64,000 nt of DNA from Candidatus Woesearchaeota archaeon (GCA_016181305.1 JACOZN010000005.1:1-64000); one strand, 5' to 3'. Shown: positions 51,040-59,224, counted from the first letter of the stretch. Notes: generated by a model not told the origin, from the letters alone. Numbers and translations: made by a program.

Positions 51040-51395
51040 TGGCTGAGGTAAAAAGAGGCGACATCTGGCTGGTTAATCTGGACCCAACCATAGGGCATGA
51101 AATCAGGAAATCAAGGCCTGCTGTCATAATCCAAAATGATTTGGGAAACAAATACAGCCCCATAACCATTATAGCGCCGATTACTTCACAAAACATAGAA
51201 AAAACCTATCCCATAGAGGTTGTTTTGGACAGAAAAAACTCTGGCTTGGAAAAGGTTTCAAAGGTCCTTCTCAACCAAATAAGAGCCATAGACAAAAGAA
51301 GGCTGATAAGAAAACTGGGCAGGGTTGATTACGAAACGATGGCAAAGGTAGAAAATTCGATAAAGATTAGTTTAGGGCTTGTAAAAACGGAGTGA
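51039..51395 (+). CDS. MazF/PemK-family mRNA interferase toxin
   Basis: The 118-residue protein has VKRGDIWLVNLDPTIGHEI and KSRPAVIIQND, the MazF/PemK signature, and a C-terminal LGRVDYETMAKVENSIKISL. These toxins cut single-stranded RNA at short sites. The catalytic Arg and Thr pair (KSRPAV; TIIAPIT) is present. It is translationally coupled with the antitoxin upstream. Confidence 0.92.
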   Translation: MAEVKRGDIWLVNLDPTIGHEIRKSRPAVIIQNDLGNKYSPITIIAPITSQNIEKTYPIEVVLDRKNSGLEKVSKVLLNQIRAIDKRRLIRKLGRVDYETMAKVENSIKISLGLVKTE

Positions 51396-51445
51396 TAATT
51401 TTTAAACCGCAAATCATCGAAAATTAAAAATGTGAATTTCCATAA

Positions 51446-52216
51446 TTAAAGCCATTGCCACAAATCTCCAAGCACAAGGAAGTTGCCAATTTCTTTTGTT
51501 TGGGGCAAATGCCTCTGAGCTTTTTCTAAATGACGTTTAGAACTTTCTTGAATTCTTTTTAAATCAAATCGTTTATCATCAAGCATTTGTTGAACTTCTT
51601 CTGTTGTATACTCATGCTCTCTTATGTTAGACCACTCAGGTTTATAATATTCCGTCGGAGATACTCCCTGCGAACCAGCACTTAGAATCACTCTTGCTTT
51701 TAACGAGTCTCCGTTTAAAAATTTTATAAATCTTCCTGGAGTTTCCCTATCTATTGGGTCTATCCCTACTGCCAAATAGTCTATTCTTACCGCCAAAGGA
51801 TTGTCATTAGGAGGTAATTTATATATAAAAAATCTGTCTATTGTTCTTTCATCCCTGTACTCATAGCCTTCTCTATGTTCTATATGTATACCACGCTTAT
51901 CATATTCTCTTGCTCCTTCAAAACCGAATGCGTAACTACTAAAACAAGAATGTAAATCATCTAATAATTCATTACTGAAAGGGAACGGACCATACTCTGT
52001 CGGTTTTAGAATAAGCGGCTCTTTTGTGGTAGCTTCTCTGACATATTGTACACAACCAATGACACCTTGAAAATTTGGCTCATTAACTCTAGAAACAACA
52101 GTAAATTCAGGATTGAATGGAGGAACTATGAGCCCTTCTGTAATTGAATTCTTGGAATTATCTCCACCTTTTAATCTCCCTTCTTGTTGAAGTCGTGTTA
52201 ATAATGTTAGTGTCAT
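51446..52216 (-). CDS. Hypothetical protein
   Basis: The 256-residue protein has no recognised domain. It includes FPFSNELLDDLHSCFSSYAFG, IDRFFIYKLPPNDNPLAV, and a charged helical end (KRIQESSKRHLEKAQRHL). No signal or membrane helix is seen. It is monocistronic, between the mazF module and the DUF5752 pair, and AT-rich like other accessory genes in the window. Confidence 0.5.
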   Translation of the reverse strand: MTLTLLTRLQQEGRLKGGDNSKNSITEGLIVPPFNPEFTVVSRVNEPNFQGVIGCVQYVREATTKEPLILKPTEYGPFPFSNELLDDLHSCFSSYAFGFEGAREYDKRGIHIEHREGYEYRDERTIDRFFIYKLPPNDNPLAVRIDYLAVGIDPIDRETPGRFIKFLNGDSLKARVILSAGSQGVSPTEYYKPEWSNIREHEYTTEEVQQMLDDKRFDLKRIQESSKRHLEKAQRHLPQTKEIGNFLVLGDLWQWL

Positions 52217-52357
52217 TTTGAATTAACCTTTAATACAAGTACGGAAATTAGTTATTTATTTAAATCTTTTGTTTTGTTACTACTAATCGATTATTATCAA
52301 ACAAAACCGCAAATTATAAATATACCAAACAACATAAATCTTAAAAAGAGTGATATA

Positions 52358-52705
52358 ATGGCAAAAAAAAGAGGCAAGACATTTGGTAAAGCTAGTTCTA
52401 AGAAGCCACTGCAGTCTGTGGAGGTTATAATAAGAAAGAAGATTCTCGGGGAGGCTCCTGTGGAGCACCATTTTGTTGTAGCAGACGGAAGGAAAATAAA
52501 AAATATAATTGAACTTGCAGACGCGCTTGAGACAATGAGCGAGGAGATATTCAGGCACCATGCCAACGAGTTCAAGAACGACTTCAGCTCATGGGTTAAG
52601 GATGTCTTTTATGACCACAGCCTTGCAGAGGACATTTCAAGGGCCAAGAACAGGCTGGAAACCCAGATTGCAGTTTTAAGAAGGCTGGTAAAGGAGCTGA
52701 TGTAA
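52358..52705 (+). CDS. DUF5752-like protein, first of two paralogues
   Basis: ATG 52358 gives a 115-residue basic protein with IKNIIELADALETMSEEIFRHHANEF and KNDFSSWVKDVFYDHSLAE. This matches the DUF5752-type sequence found in many DPANN archaea. A leader with TTATAAATATACC at about 52314-52326 supports this start over an upstream ATG. Function unknown. The second paralogue follows 1 bp after the stop. Confidence 0.65.
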   Translation: MAKKRGKTFGKASSKKPLQSVEVIIRKKILGEAPVEHHFVVADGRKIKNIIELADALETMSEEIFRHHANEFKNDFSSWVKDVFYDHSLAEDISRAKNRLETQIAVLRRLVKELM

Positions 52706-52706
52706 C

Positions 52707-53006
52707 ATGGTGACAAAAGACGAGGCAAAAAGATACCTGTGCGATGCAGCCCCTGAGCAGTGCTTTTGGATTAATAACGGCCCCATATTGAAAAACATGG
52801 AAGAGCTGGCAAATGCGCTGCCGGACATGGCAGAAGACACCTTCAGGCACCATGTAAACGATGAAAAGAACGACTTCAGCAGCTGGGTCAGGGATGTCAT
52901 AGGCGACCAGAAGCTCGCAAACGAGCTGGCAAGCGCGAAAAACAGGGACTCTGCCCTGAAAAAAATAAGGAACAGGCTTAATTCTTTGAGGAAGAAGGCT
53001 GGCTAG
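52707..53006 (+). CDS. DUF5752-like protein, second paralogue
   Basis: The 99-residue protein repeats the pattern: LKNMEELANALPDMAEDTFRHHVND and KNDFSSWVRDVIGDQKLANEL, closely parallel to its upstream neighbour. It has a Cys-containing YLCDAAPEQCFWI start that the first lacks. They may form a heterodimer. The function is unknown. Confidence 0.65.
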   Translation: MVTKDEAKRYLCDAAPEQCFWINNGPILKNMEELANALPDMAEDTFRHHVNDEKNDFSSWVRDVIGDQKLANELASAKNRDSALKKIRNRLNSLRKKAG

Positions 53007-53033
53007 GGTTTTTACTCGTTATTTTCCGATACC

Positions 53034-53064
53034 TTTAAATACTACCCTCGGATATCCAGCCGAG
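53034..53064 (+). promoter_or_regulatory. Promoter of the zinc ribbon-rpoK-eS17 operon with a leader hairpin
   Basis: TTTAAATA (53034-53041) is the TATA box. CTCGG/CCGAG (53048-53052 and 53060-53064) forms a small hairpin near the transcript start. A ten-residue frame (53068-53100) ends at the ribosome-binding site of the next gene. Confidence 0.45.
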
Positions 53065-53103
53065 CTAATGCGCTTGGCAACAACAAGGTTTCTGAGGTAA
53101 AAA

Positions 53104-53217
53104 ATGGAAGGTGAAGAGCAAAGGGAATGCCCGAGTTGCGGCACCATACTTGAGGAAGGCGAGCTTGAGTGCCCCTCATGCGGGGAAAACTTTGTTGATG
53201 ATGACGAGCCGCTTTAA
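53104..53217 (+). CDS. Tiny zinc-ribbon protein
   Basis: The ATG follows TGAGGTAAAAA, which could act as a ribosome-binding site. The 37-residue protein is almost only a zinc ribbon: CPSCGTIL...CPSCGENF, nine residues between the CxxC pairs, and an acidic end (DDDEPL). Double zinc-ribbon proteins of this kind are common in DPANN and other archaea. It precedes rpoK in the operon. Confidence 0.6.
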   Translation: MEGEEQRECPSCGTILEEGELECPSCGENFVDDDEPL

Positions 53218-53240
53218 AGCACTTTCATGGGGTGAGCCAA

Positions 53241-53315
53241 ATGAGGACATTTTACAGCAGATGGGATGAAGAAGACGGCGATGACGACAATGATTCTAAC
53301 GATTCAGATTACTAG
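53241..53315 (+). CDS. Possible 24-residue acidic peptide
   Basis: A short ATG frame starts [21 protein letters not shown] and ends 5 bp before rpoK. GGTGAG lies about 5 bases before its ATG. It is too short to be sure. It may be a real small protein or chance; the tight spacing and composition favour translation. Confidence 0.3.
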   Translation: MRTFYSRWDEEDGDDDNDSNDSDY

Positions 53316-53320
53316 CAAGC

Positions 53321-53581
53321 ATGTCGAGTGAAATGGAAGAATACACAAAATACGAGCAGGCACGGATTATCGGAGCAAGGGCGCTGCAGATTTCTATGGG
53401 AGCTCCATTTTTGGTTAAGCTGGATGATGAAGACCTGAAGAAAATGGGCTATAACCCGATTGAGGTGGCAAAGCTTGAGTTCAGGCAGGGGCTTATACCT
53501 ATAAGGGTCAAGAGGCCGCTGCCGGGCACGATAAAAAGGGATTCCTCTGCAAAGCCGTTTGACCAGACAAAGCTGGAGTAA
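53321..53581 (+). CDS. rpoK: DNA-directed RNA polymerase subunit K (Rpo6)
   Basis: The 86-residue protein has the omega/Rpb6 signature [20 protein letters not shown] and [16 protein letters not shown]. It is needed for polymerase assembly. The length fits archaeal RpoK with an extended C-terminal tail ([14 protein letters not shown]). It lies 5 bp before eS17 on the same strand. Confidence 0.95.
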   Translation: MSSEMEEYTKYEQARIIGARALQISMGAPFLVKLDDEDLKKMGYNPIEVAKLEFRQGLIPIRVKRPLPGTIKRDSSAKPFDQTKLE

Positions 53582-53585
53582 TTTT

Positions 53586-53834
53586 ATGGGAAGAATAAAA
53601 ACGCTGCTTTCTAAGAGAATCGCAAAAAAGCTTGTTAAGGAGCACGGCAGTGAATTCACTTCTGAGTTCAGCAAGAACAAGGCTCTTGTTGAAAAGTACA
53701 CAAACGTTGCCTCTTCAAAATTGAGGAATATCATTGCAGGCTACACAGCAAGGCTTGTAAAGCAAAAAACCATTCTTGAAAACCAGCCCAGAAGAAGGGT
53801 TCACGAAGAGGACCTGAGCAAGTATTATGAGTGA
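53586..53834 (+). CDS. rps17e: 30S ribosomal protein eS17
   Basis: ATG 53586 gives 82 residues beginning MGRIKTLLSKRIAKKLVKE with ALVEKYTNVASSKLRNIIAG, the eS17 signature. A longer frame from 53559 overlaps rpoK and is rejected. It is the last gene of this operon and converges with coaD, 4 bp between the stops. Confidence 0.95.
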   Translation: MGRIKTLLSKRIAKKLVKEHGSEFTSEFSKNKALVEKYTNVASSKLRNIIAGYTARLVKQKTILENQPRRRVHEEDLSKYYE

Positions 53835-53838
53835 TTGG

Positions 53839-54321
53839 TTATTTCCTGAATTTCTCTCTCAGTCTTTTCTCAACAATTGCAGGCACAAATCCATTCACCG
53901 AGCCGTTGAACATTGCGATTTCCTTCACAATGCTCGAGCTTAGGAATGCATAGTCATCCTTTGTCATCAGGAAAATTGTCTCAATGTCCTTCGCAAACTC
54001 CCTGTTGAACTGGGCTCTCTGGAACTCAAACTCAAAATCTGAAATCGCGCGCAGGCCCCTTATTATGACATTGGATTTTTTCTTCTTCACATAGTCCAGA
54101 AGCAGGCCGTTGAAGTGCTCAATCTCTATCCTGCTGTTGTACATTTTCAATGACTCCTTCAGCATTTCAACCCTTTCATCAGGGGAGAAGGTTGCTGTTT
54201 TCTGCGGGTTTTCCCCCACAAGAATATACAGCTTGTCAAACAGCTTCAAAGCCCTCTCAATAATGTCAATGTGCCCGTTGGTTACGGGATCAAATGCGCC
54301 GGGATAAACTGCGGTTTTCAT
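53839..54321 (-). CDS. coaD: Phosphopantetheine adenylyltransferase, bacterial type
   Basis: CoaD adenylates 4'-phosphopantetheine in CoA synthesis. The 160-residue protein is the bacterial form: AVYPGAFDPVTNGHIDIIE (TxGH motif), RGLRAISDFEFEF and SSSIVKEIA. Archaea usually have a different PPAT close to the eukaryotic one, so it was probably gained from bacteria. It is 5 bp downstream of coaE. Confidence 0.95.
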   Translation of the reverse strand: MKTAVYPGAFDPVTNGHIDIIERALKLFDKLYILVGENPQKTATFSPDERVEMLKESLKMYNSRIEIEHFNGLLLDYVKKKKSNVIIRGLRAISDFEFEFQRAQFNREFAKDIETIFLMTKDDYAFLSSSIVKEIAMFNGSVNGFVPAIVEKRLREKFRK

Positions 54322-54326
54322 GATTT

Positions 54327-54917
54327 TTAACTCAATTCCGTGATGATTTTTTCGACTTGCCTTTCCAGATGCCCCAAGCCCTTGTTGTTGTCAACCACAA
54401 AATCAGCATATTTCAGCTTTTCATTTAGCGGCATCTGCGCCTTTAAAATCTTTTCTATTTGCAGCCTTGTGAATCTTTTGTTTCTTTTCAGGATGTTTTC
54501 CCTGCTGCATTTTACAACAATGACTTTGTCAACCAGATTTTTTGCCTTTGTCTCAAGCAATAAGGGCGCATCAATAATTATTTTTGCATTTTTGCCGCAT
54601 TTTTTCTGGACTTGCTTAATCTGATTTTTAATTTCTTCAATAATCGGGGAATGCATGATTGAATCCAGTTTTTTTAATTTATTTTTATCTCTGAATACTG
54701 CATTGCCTAATTTTTGCCTGGCAATATTCTTGTTTTTATCTAAAATGCGGCTTCCAAAATTCCTAACAAGCTCTTTTTGGATTCTTTTGTCTTTTTTCAG
54801 TATTTCATGCCCTATCCCGTCGGCATCAATCCTGCTGTAATGATGCCTGCTGAAAAGTTCTGCAACTGCAGTTTTCCCCGAGCCGACCGAGCCTGTGACG
54901 CCTATGATCATATTCAC
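54327..54917 (-). CDS. coaE: Dephospho-CoA kinase, bacterial type
   Basis: CoaE phosphorylates dephospho-CoA in the last step of CoA synthesis. The 196-residue protein has the P-loop GVTGSVGSGKTAVAE, the DAD motif (RIDADGIGHEI), and IIDAPLLLE. It is the bacterial form; many archaea use an alternative GTP-dependent enzyme. It overlaps the Xer recombinase by 4 bp at its start and precedes coaD. Confidence 0.94.
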   Translation of the reverse strand: MNMIIGVTGSVGSGKTAVAELFSRHHYSRIDADGIGHEILKKDKRIQKELVRNFGSRILDKNKNIARQKLGNAVFRDKNKLKKLDSIMHSPIIEEIKNQIKQVQKKCGKNAKIIIDAPLLLETKAKNLVDKVIVVKCSRENILKRNKRFTRLQIEKILKAQMPLNEKLKYADFVVDNNKGLGHLERQVEKIITELS

Positions 54918-55696
54918 AACAAGTTTGCAAGCTTCTTTATATCCTTATTGGCAACGTGAGTGTAAATCTGGGTAGTCTGCAGGCTTGAATGCCCGAGCAG
55001 TTTCTGGATGTGCCTTATGTCCGCGCCTGCCTCCAAAAGATGGGTGGCAAAGCTGTGCCTCAAGGTGTGGGGTGTTATTTTCTTTCCGATTCCAGCCCTT
55101 TCTGCTGCATTTTTAACAATCATCTGGATTGTCCTTTTATCATACTTTTTCCCCAGGTTTGACATGAAGGCAAAGCTTTCTTTTTTAATGCCCAGGTATT
55201 CAATGAAATCCTTTAGCTTGCCATGCAGGAAGATTATTCGTTCCTTCCCGCCTTTTGCTATCTTAAGGTGAATAACATCCCTTTGAAAGTCAATGTCTTC
55301 CCATTTCAGGCTCACTATCTCGTTAAGCCTTATGCCCGTGTAATATAGAAACATCAGGACTAACCTATGCTTTAGGTTTAATGTTGCCTGAAGCATCTTG
55401 CTTATTTCCTCTTTGCTCAGGACTACTGGAAGCTTGCCTTTGTTTTTTGCAAGAGGTATTGTCTCATCGAACTTCTGCCTCAAAACATTCTCGTAAAAGA
55501 ATTTCAGCGCGAAATACACGCTCCTTATGCTGGAGCGGCTTTTATCGGCATACCCAAGCAAAAACTCCCTCGGCTGAAGCCCAGACTCAATGAACTTCCT
55601 TATTATCAATGCATAAGCCTTTTCAGTCTGCCTTGAGTGCTTCCTCAGCCTCAGCTCTTCAGACAGCTTATTAAGGTAAACATGCGCATCTTCCAT
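54914..55696 (-). CDS. xerA: XerA/XerC-type tyrosine recombinase
   Basis: The 260-residue protein has a SAM-like N-terminal domain (LNKLSEELRLRKHSRQTEK) and the catalytic domain with YTGIRLNEIVSLKWEDID (Arg), KGGKERIIF (Lys), HTLRHSFATHLL (His-x-x-Arg), LLGHSSLQTTQIYTH (His and Tyr). Archaeal XerA resolves chromosome dimers at dif; relatives move genes. It shares a message with coaE. A 45-bp imperfect palindrome (55746-55790) lies 50 bp upstream. Confidence 0.93.
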   Translation of the reverse strand: MEDAHVYLNKLSEELRLRKHSRQTEKAYALIIRKFIESGLQPREFLLGYADKSRSSIRSVYFALKFFYENVLRQKFDETIPLAKNKGKLPVVLSKEEISKMLQATLNLKHRLVLMFLYYTGIRLNEIVSLKWEDIDFQRDVIHLKIAKGGKERIIFLHGKLKDFIEYLGIKKESFAFMSNLGKKYDKRTIQMIVKNAAERAGIGKKITPHTLRHSFATHLLEAGADIRHIQKLLGHSSLQTTQIYTHVANKDIKKLANLL

Positions 55697-55745
55697 AAAG
55701 CTAATGAATAACTATAAGTATATAAAAACTTCGCTTTAACATATC

Positions 55746-55790
55746 TAACACCTATTAAACAGCAATTAAAACTGCGTTTAATAGTTGTTA
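55746..55790. repeat. Imperfect palindrome upstream of xerA
   Basis: TAACA, then TATTAAAC (55753-55760), a short GCA/TGC stem, GTTTAATA (55776-55783) and TGTTA. The core arms are perfect. It may be a recombinase target or a control site. Confidence 0.55.
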
Positions 55791-55797
55791 AAATCAA

Positions 55798-55839
55798 TTA
55801 TTACTCGGGGCACACGACGAAACGGAGGGGGCACACTCA
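55798..55839 (+). repeat. Left inverted repeat of the TA-CAP segment
   Basis: TTATTACTCGGG (55798-55809) and GGGGCACACTCA (55828-55839) both recur as exact reverse complements at 59161-59172 and 59094-59105. The region lies just outside the RHH gene. The left copy is shorter than the right by about 37 nt between the blocks. Confidence 0.75.
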
Positions 55840-55921
55840 CTACGTTGATACGAACTTTATACATTTATTAGGAGAAATTGAGGCGAAAAGTTTATATATC
55901 TGTTGTATATACACTGGCTAT

Positions 55922-56182
55922 ATGACAACCGAAATGATTACTCTAAAGCTTGATGATATGTTCTTGAAAGAGATAGACTCTATTGTGGAGAAACAGGGTT
56001 ATCATAACAGGACAGAATTTATCAGAAATGCACTTAGAGAGAAAGTAGAAGATACAAAAATAAAGGATGCAATGATACAAATTGCCCACTTGAAGGGCGC
56101 TTCCAAGAAGAAAACAAGTGATGCAGACCTTGAGAAGATTAGGGAAAAAGTTTTCAATGAATTAGACAAAAAAGTTAGATAA
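55922..56182 (+). CDS. Ribbon-helix-helix antitoxin
   Basis: The 86-residue protein begins MTTEMITLKLDDMFLKEID and has RTEFIRNALREKVED, the RHH/CopG form. The tail is charged and may bind a toxin. A TTTATATATC box and a GTATATAC palindrome lie directly upstream (55885-55915). It ends inside the last 8 bp of the convergent PIN gene, so the two are likely partners with an unusual tail-to-tail arrangement. Confidence 0.8.
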   Translation: MTTEMITLKLDDMFLKEIDSIVEKQGYHNRTEFIRNALREKVEDTKIKDAMIQIAHLKGASKKKTSDADLEKIREKVFNELDKKVR

Positions 56183-56591
56183 GATCTTCTGGTTTGTGAT
56201 GTTTTGATACATCTTCCAGCTTTCTGAAATGTCTGTCTCTTGTTACAAGGATTAAGTCGTTGTCTCTTGCTATTATAACGTGCAAAGCATCTCCAGCAGG
56301 AACATCTCTTTCCTTTGCAATTTTTTTGGCTTCTTCTCGCTGTTTTTCTGTAGCAATAATCTTTTTTATAATTTTTTCAAAAGGCTTAAACATTCCATTG
56401 ATTTCTGCAACTGAATAAAGTGTCTCAAGTTCTTTTATAAGAAAATCGGTAAGCACAATAGCACTTTCTTTTGCTTTTATTTTGACAAGCAGCTTAAAGG
56501 CGTAATCGCCTAGTGGCTCATTGTTATAGCCTTTCCTATCTTCATAAAGATCAACCCAAATTGAAGTGTCTATTATGTATTCTTCTGCCAT
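56175..56591 (-). CDS. PIN-domain ribonuclease toxin
   Basis: ATG 56591 gives 138 residues with IIDTSIWVDLYE (first Asp), LIKELETLYS (Glu), PAGDALHVIIAR (Asp) and LVTRDRHF (Asp), the four acidic residues of PIN nucleases. A longer frame to 56711 crosses the TATA-like region and is rejected. It converges with the RHH gene and diverges from the CAP-domain gene. Confidence 0.85.
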   Translation of the reverse strand: MAEEYIIDTSIWVDLYEDRKGYNNEPLGDYAFKLLVKIKAKESAIVLTDFLIKELETLYSVAEINGMFKPFEKIIKKIIATEKQREEAKKIAKERDVPAGDALHVIIARDNDLILVTRDRHFRKLEDVSKHHKPEDLI

Positions 56592-56712
56592 AGTAAGCAA
56601 GTGATTGTATGGGTATTTATAATTTACTAGTTCTTTGACGTGAAAAACCATAGCAAAGTTTTTATATGTACATTTAGGTTTTCGTATATGGGGTTGGTAA
56701 ATAAAGCTCAAA

Positions 56713-59055
56713 ATGGTTAAAGGCTATTGTAAGTATTGTTTGTCTGGAAAAAAGGAAGAAGTAGAACAATGTCCCCATTGTCAAAAACATTTTTGTAGTG
56801 AGCATATTACTCCAATAGAGCCTGGTTCTTATCGTCCAGAAAAATCTCGCATATTTATTAATCAAATAAGACTAGGTCATGAAAATACTCATCCATGTCC
56901 TGATTATGTTGATTACTTAGAAGAACAAAAAACAATTCACGGCAAAAAATATGGAGAAGCATTAGACAAATTATTAGGTAGTACTCCAAAGTATAAACTT
57001 CCTTTATCGGAAAGACAAGAAATAAGGGATACAAGGCATAATATTGCTAAAGAAAATGAAGAATTTAATAAAAGTGTTAATGCTAAGCTTGAGGTGGATA
57101 TTCAAAGAAGAAAAGAGGATAAAATTAAACGTAAAGAACTAGAAAAAGAGAAACATAGACAAGAGATTGAAGAAAAGGAGAGACTTAGTAGGGAGATAGA
57201 GGAAAAACAAAAAAAGCATTTGAAAAAACAAGAAAAAGATGAGCCTTACCTTTACAGGTATATTTCGCCAGAAGAGAGAAAATCCAATCAACCACCAAAA
57301 GTACCTGAAAAATATAAAAAAGAGCATGTAGGGACAGCACACCATCATCATGAAACACCCAAGGAAGAAACTGCAAAAGAAAAATATTATAAAAAAGAAG
57401 AATCTGGCATTTTTTCAAAGTTAAAAATTAATAGAAAGAATTTTTATGTGGTTGGCACAATAATTTTATTATTACTTGTCGGATTATTCTATGGGACCTC
57501 AGCCAAAACTATAATTCAAGAAATCAAGAATGTATCCAATACAAAAACTATAAGCTCTTACGAAAATATCTCAAATAAAATCTCATTTTCTAACTATCTT
57601 AATGATATTTATGCATTTGATAAACAAGAAGTTACATTAAATGGTTTTCTTGAAAGAAGCGTTGAAGGAGATGGCAATGCTGGAGTTCATGTATTTTCAA
57701 TTGTAGATGACTACAACAATAGAGTTGTATTGGAATGGTCTTATAATAACTTAAAAAAATATTTACCAGATTTGGGAAAAACAAAAGAATTGTATTCTGT
57801 TCAAGGAATTTTTAAGAGAGAATACAAGACTTTAAAATTAAATGTCGAAAACATAAATATCTATAAAAGAGAACCAGCTAAACAAGTAGAAGTAAACAAT
57901 ATAGTAAGCTATACTGAGCAAATTACTATAAACAGAACAAGTCCAAAGTATCCTTTGGTTAGAAATTTGGTTTTTAAACTCATAGGTAAAGAAATTATTT
58001 GCGAGGATGGTACAAAAATTGATTCTTGTTCTAATGAAAAACCACTATACTGCTCTATTAATGGACTAAAAGAAGAACCAGCAAAGTGTGGATGTCCTTC
58101 AGGCAAAAGATTGTACCAAAATCAATGCATAAATGAAGTCAAATGCTCAGATGGAACTTATGAGCCAGAATGTTCAAAAAATAAACCAAAACAATGCGTG
58201 AATGGGAAACTTGTTGACAATCCAGAAGTATGTAACTGTCCAGAAAACTATAAAGTAAAAGATAAAAAATGTGTTTATATCAGATGTTCTGATGGAACTA
58301 TCGAGCCAGATTGTTCTGCAAAAATGAAGATGCAATGTATGGAAGGCAATTTTATTTATAATCCAAATAAATGTGGTTGCCCAGATGGTTATGTCAAAAG
58401 AGGAAATAATTGTGTAAAAACTTGCAGCGATGGAACTGCGTATGACGAATGCTCTGATGATATGCCTCTTTATTGTGATAATGATGCATTAATAAACAAA
58501 GCGTCAATTTGTGGTTGCCCTTCTGGTTCTGGCTCAAAATATAAACAATCAGGAGAACTATGTTTAGATTTGTCAAATCCAGATATAGAGTATATAGAAG
58601 AAAAAGTTCATGAACTAATAAACCTACAAAGGCAAACAAATGGACTGTCAAAATTATCCTATGACACAAAACTTGTACAAATTGCAAGAGCCCATAGCCA
58701 AGATATGGCTACAAATGACTTCTTTTCCCACGACAATTTACGTGGGGAAGACCCAACCGATAGAGCAAGTAAAGTAGGCTATAATTGCAGAAAAGATTAT
58801 GGTTCATATTATACAAACGGTATTGCAGAAAATATTCACCAAGGTTGGACATATGGAACAACATGGTATACAAATGGTGTTGAATCTAGTAAGGAGTGGT
58901 TAATGCCTGACGAAATATCAGAAAGTGCTGTTACTGGATGGATGAACAGCCCAGGTCATCGCAAAAATATACTAACAAACACGTATGATAAAGAGGGAAT
59001 AGGCGTAGCAGTAGCATCAAATGGTGCTGTTTACATTACGCAAGATTTTTGTTAA
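56713..59055 (+). CDS. AN1-like zinc finger, transmembrane, Cys-repeat and CAP-domain protein
   Basis: The 780-residue protein has an AN1-like zinc finger (about 5-65, YCKYC, CPHCQKHFCSEH and HPCPD), a charged coiled coil (about 95-185), one membrane helix (about 243-262), and a possible OB-like domain (about 290-385). Four Cys-rich repeats follow, such as CSDGTYEPECSKNKPKQC (about 430-620). Last is a CAP/SCP domain (about 625-780; ARAHSQDMATNDFFSHDN, NSPGHRKN). The finger would be inside and the CAP domain outside the cell. I know no protein with this order. It is AT-rich and lies in an inverted-repeat-bounded segment. Confidence 0.85.
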   Translation: MVKGYCKYCLSGKKEEVEQCPHCQKHFCSEHITPIEPGSYRPEKSRIFINQIRLGHENTHPCPDYVDYLEEQKTIHGKKYGEALDKLLGSTPKYKLPLSERQEIRDTRHNIAKENEEFNKSVNAKLEVDIQRRKEDKIKRKELEKEKHRQEIEEKERLSREIEEKQKKHLKKQEKDEPYLYRYISPEERKSNQPPKVPEKYKKEHVGTAHHHHETPKEETAKEKYYKKEESGIFSKLKINRKNFYVVGTIILLLLVGLFYGTSAKTIIQEIKNVSNTKTISSYENISNKISFSNYLNDIYAFDKQEVTLNGFLERSVEGDGNAGVHVFSIVDDYNNRVVLEWSYNNLKKYLPDLGKTKELYSVQGIFKREYKTLKLNVENINIYKREPAKQVEVNNIVSYTEQITINRTSPKYPLVRNLVFKLIGKEIICEDGTKIDSCSNEKPLYCSINGLKEEPAKCGCPSGKRLYQNQCINEVKCSDGTYEPECSKNKPKQCVNGKLVDNPEVCNCPENYKVKDKKCVYIRCSDGTIEPDCSAKMKMQCMEGNFIYNPNKCGCPDGYVKRGNNCVKTCSDGTAYDECSDDMPLYCDNDALINKASICGCPSGSGSKYKQSGELCLDLSNPDIEYIEEKVHELINLQRQTNGLSKLSYDTKLVQIARAHSQDMATNDFFSHDNLRGEDPTDRASKVGYNCRKDYGSYYTNGIAENIHQGWTYGTTWYTNGVESSKEWLMPDEISESAVTGWMNSPGHRKNILTNTYDKEGIGVAVASNGAVYITQDFC

Positions 59056-59093
59056 TATTAAAATTTATCACCCGATTACTACTACTTTTAACT

Positions 59094-59172
59094 TGAGTGT
59101 GCCCCTTAATTCTCATCCTTGACGTATCGCTGTCGCTCATTTGATTGGACGAACGAGTGTCCCGAGTAATAA
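59094..59172 (-). repeat. Right inverted repeat of the TA-CAP segment
   Basis: TGAGTGTGCCCC (59094-59105) and CCCGAGTAATAA (59161-59172) are exact reverse complements of the blocks in the left copy. The spacer includes CGATACG-like stretches also seen beside the left copy. Confidence 0.75.
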
Positions 59173-59224
59173 CTTTTCGGGCGAAATTTTACCCCACTTC
59201 GTAGGGTAAAAGAGATTAACAAGA

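Noticed and set aside
54914-55696. Calling the Xer-type recombinase a mobile-element integrase outright
   Set aside because: It overlaps coaE and looks like the housekeeping archaeal XerA; the link to the adjacent repeats is only positional.
56592-56711. N-terminal extension of the PIN toxin from 56711
   Set aside because: It would run through the promoter region of the divergent CAP gene, and family members begin at the DTSIW strand.
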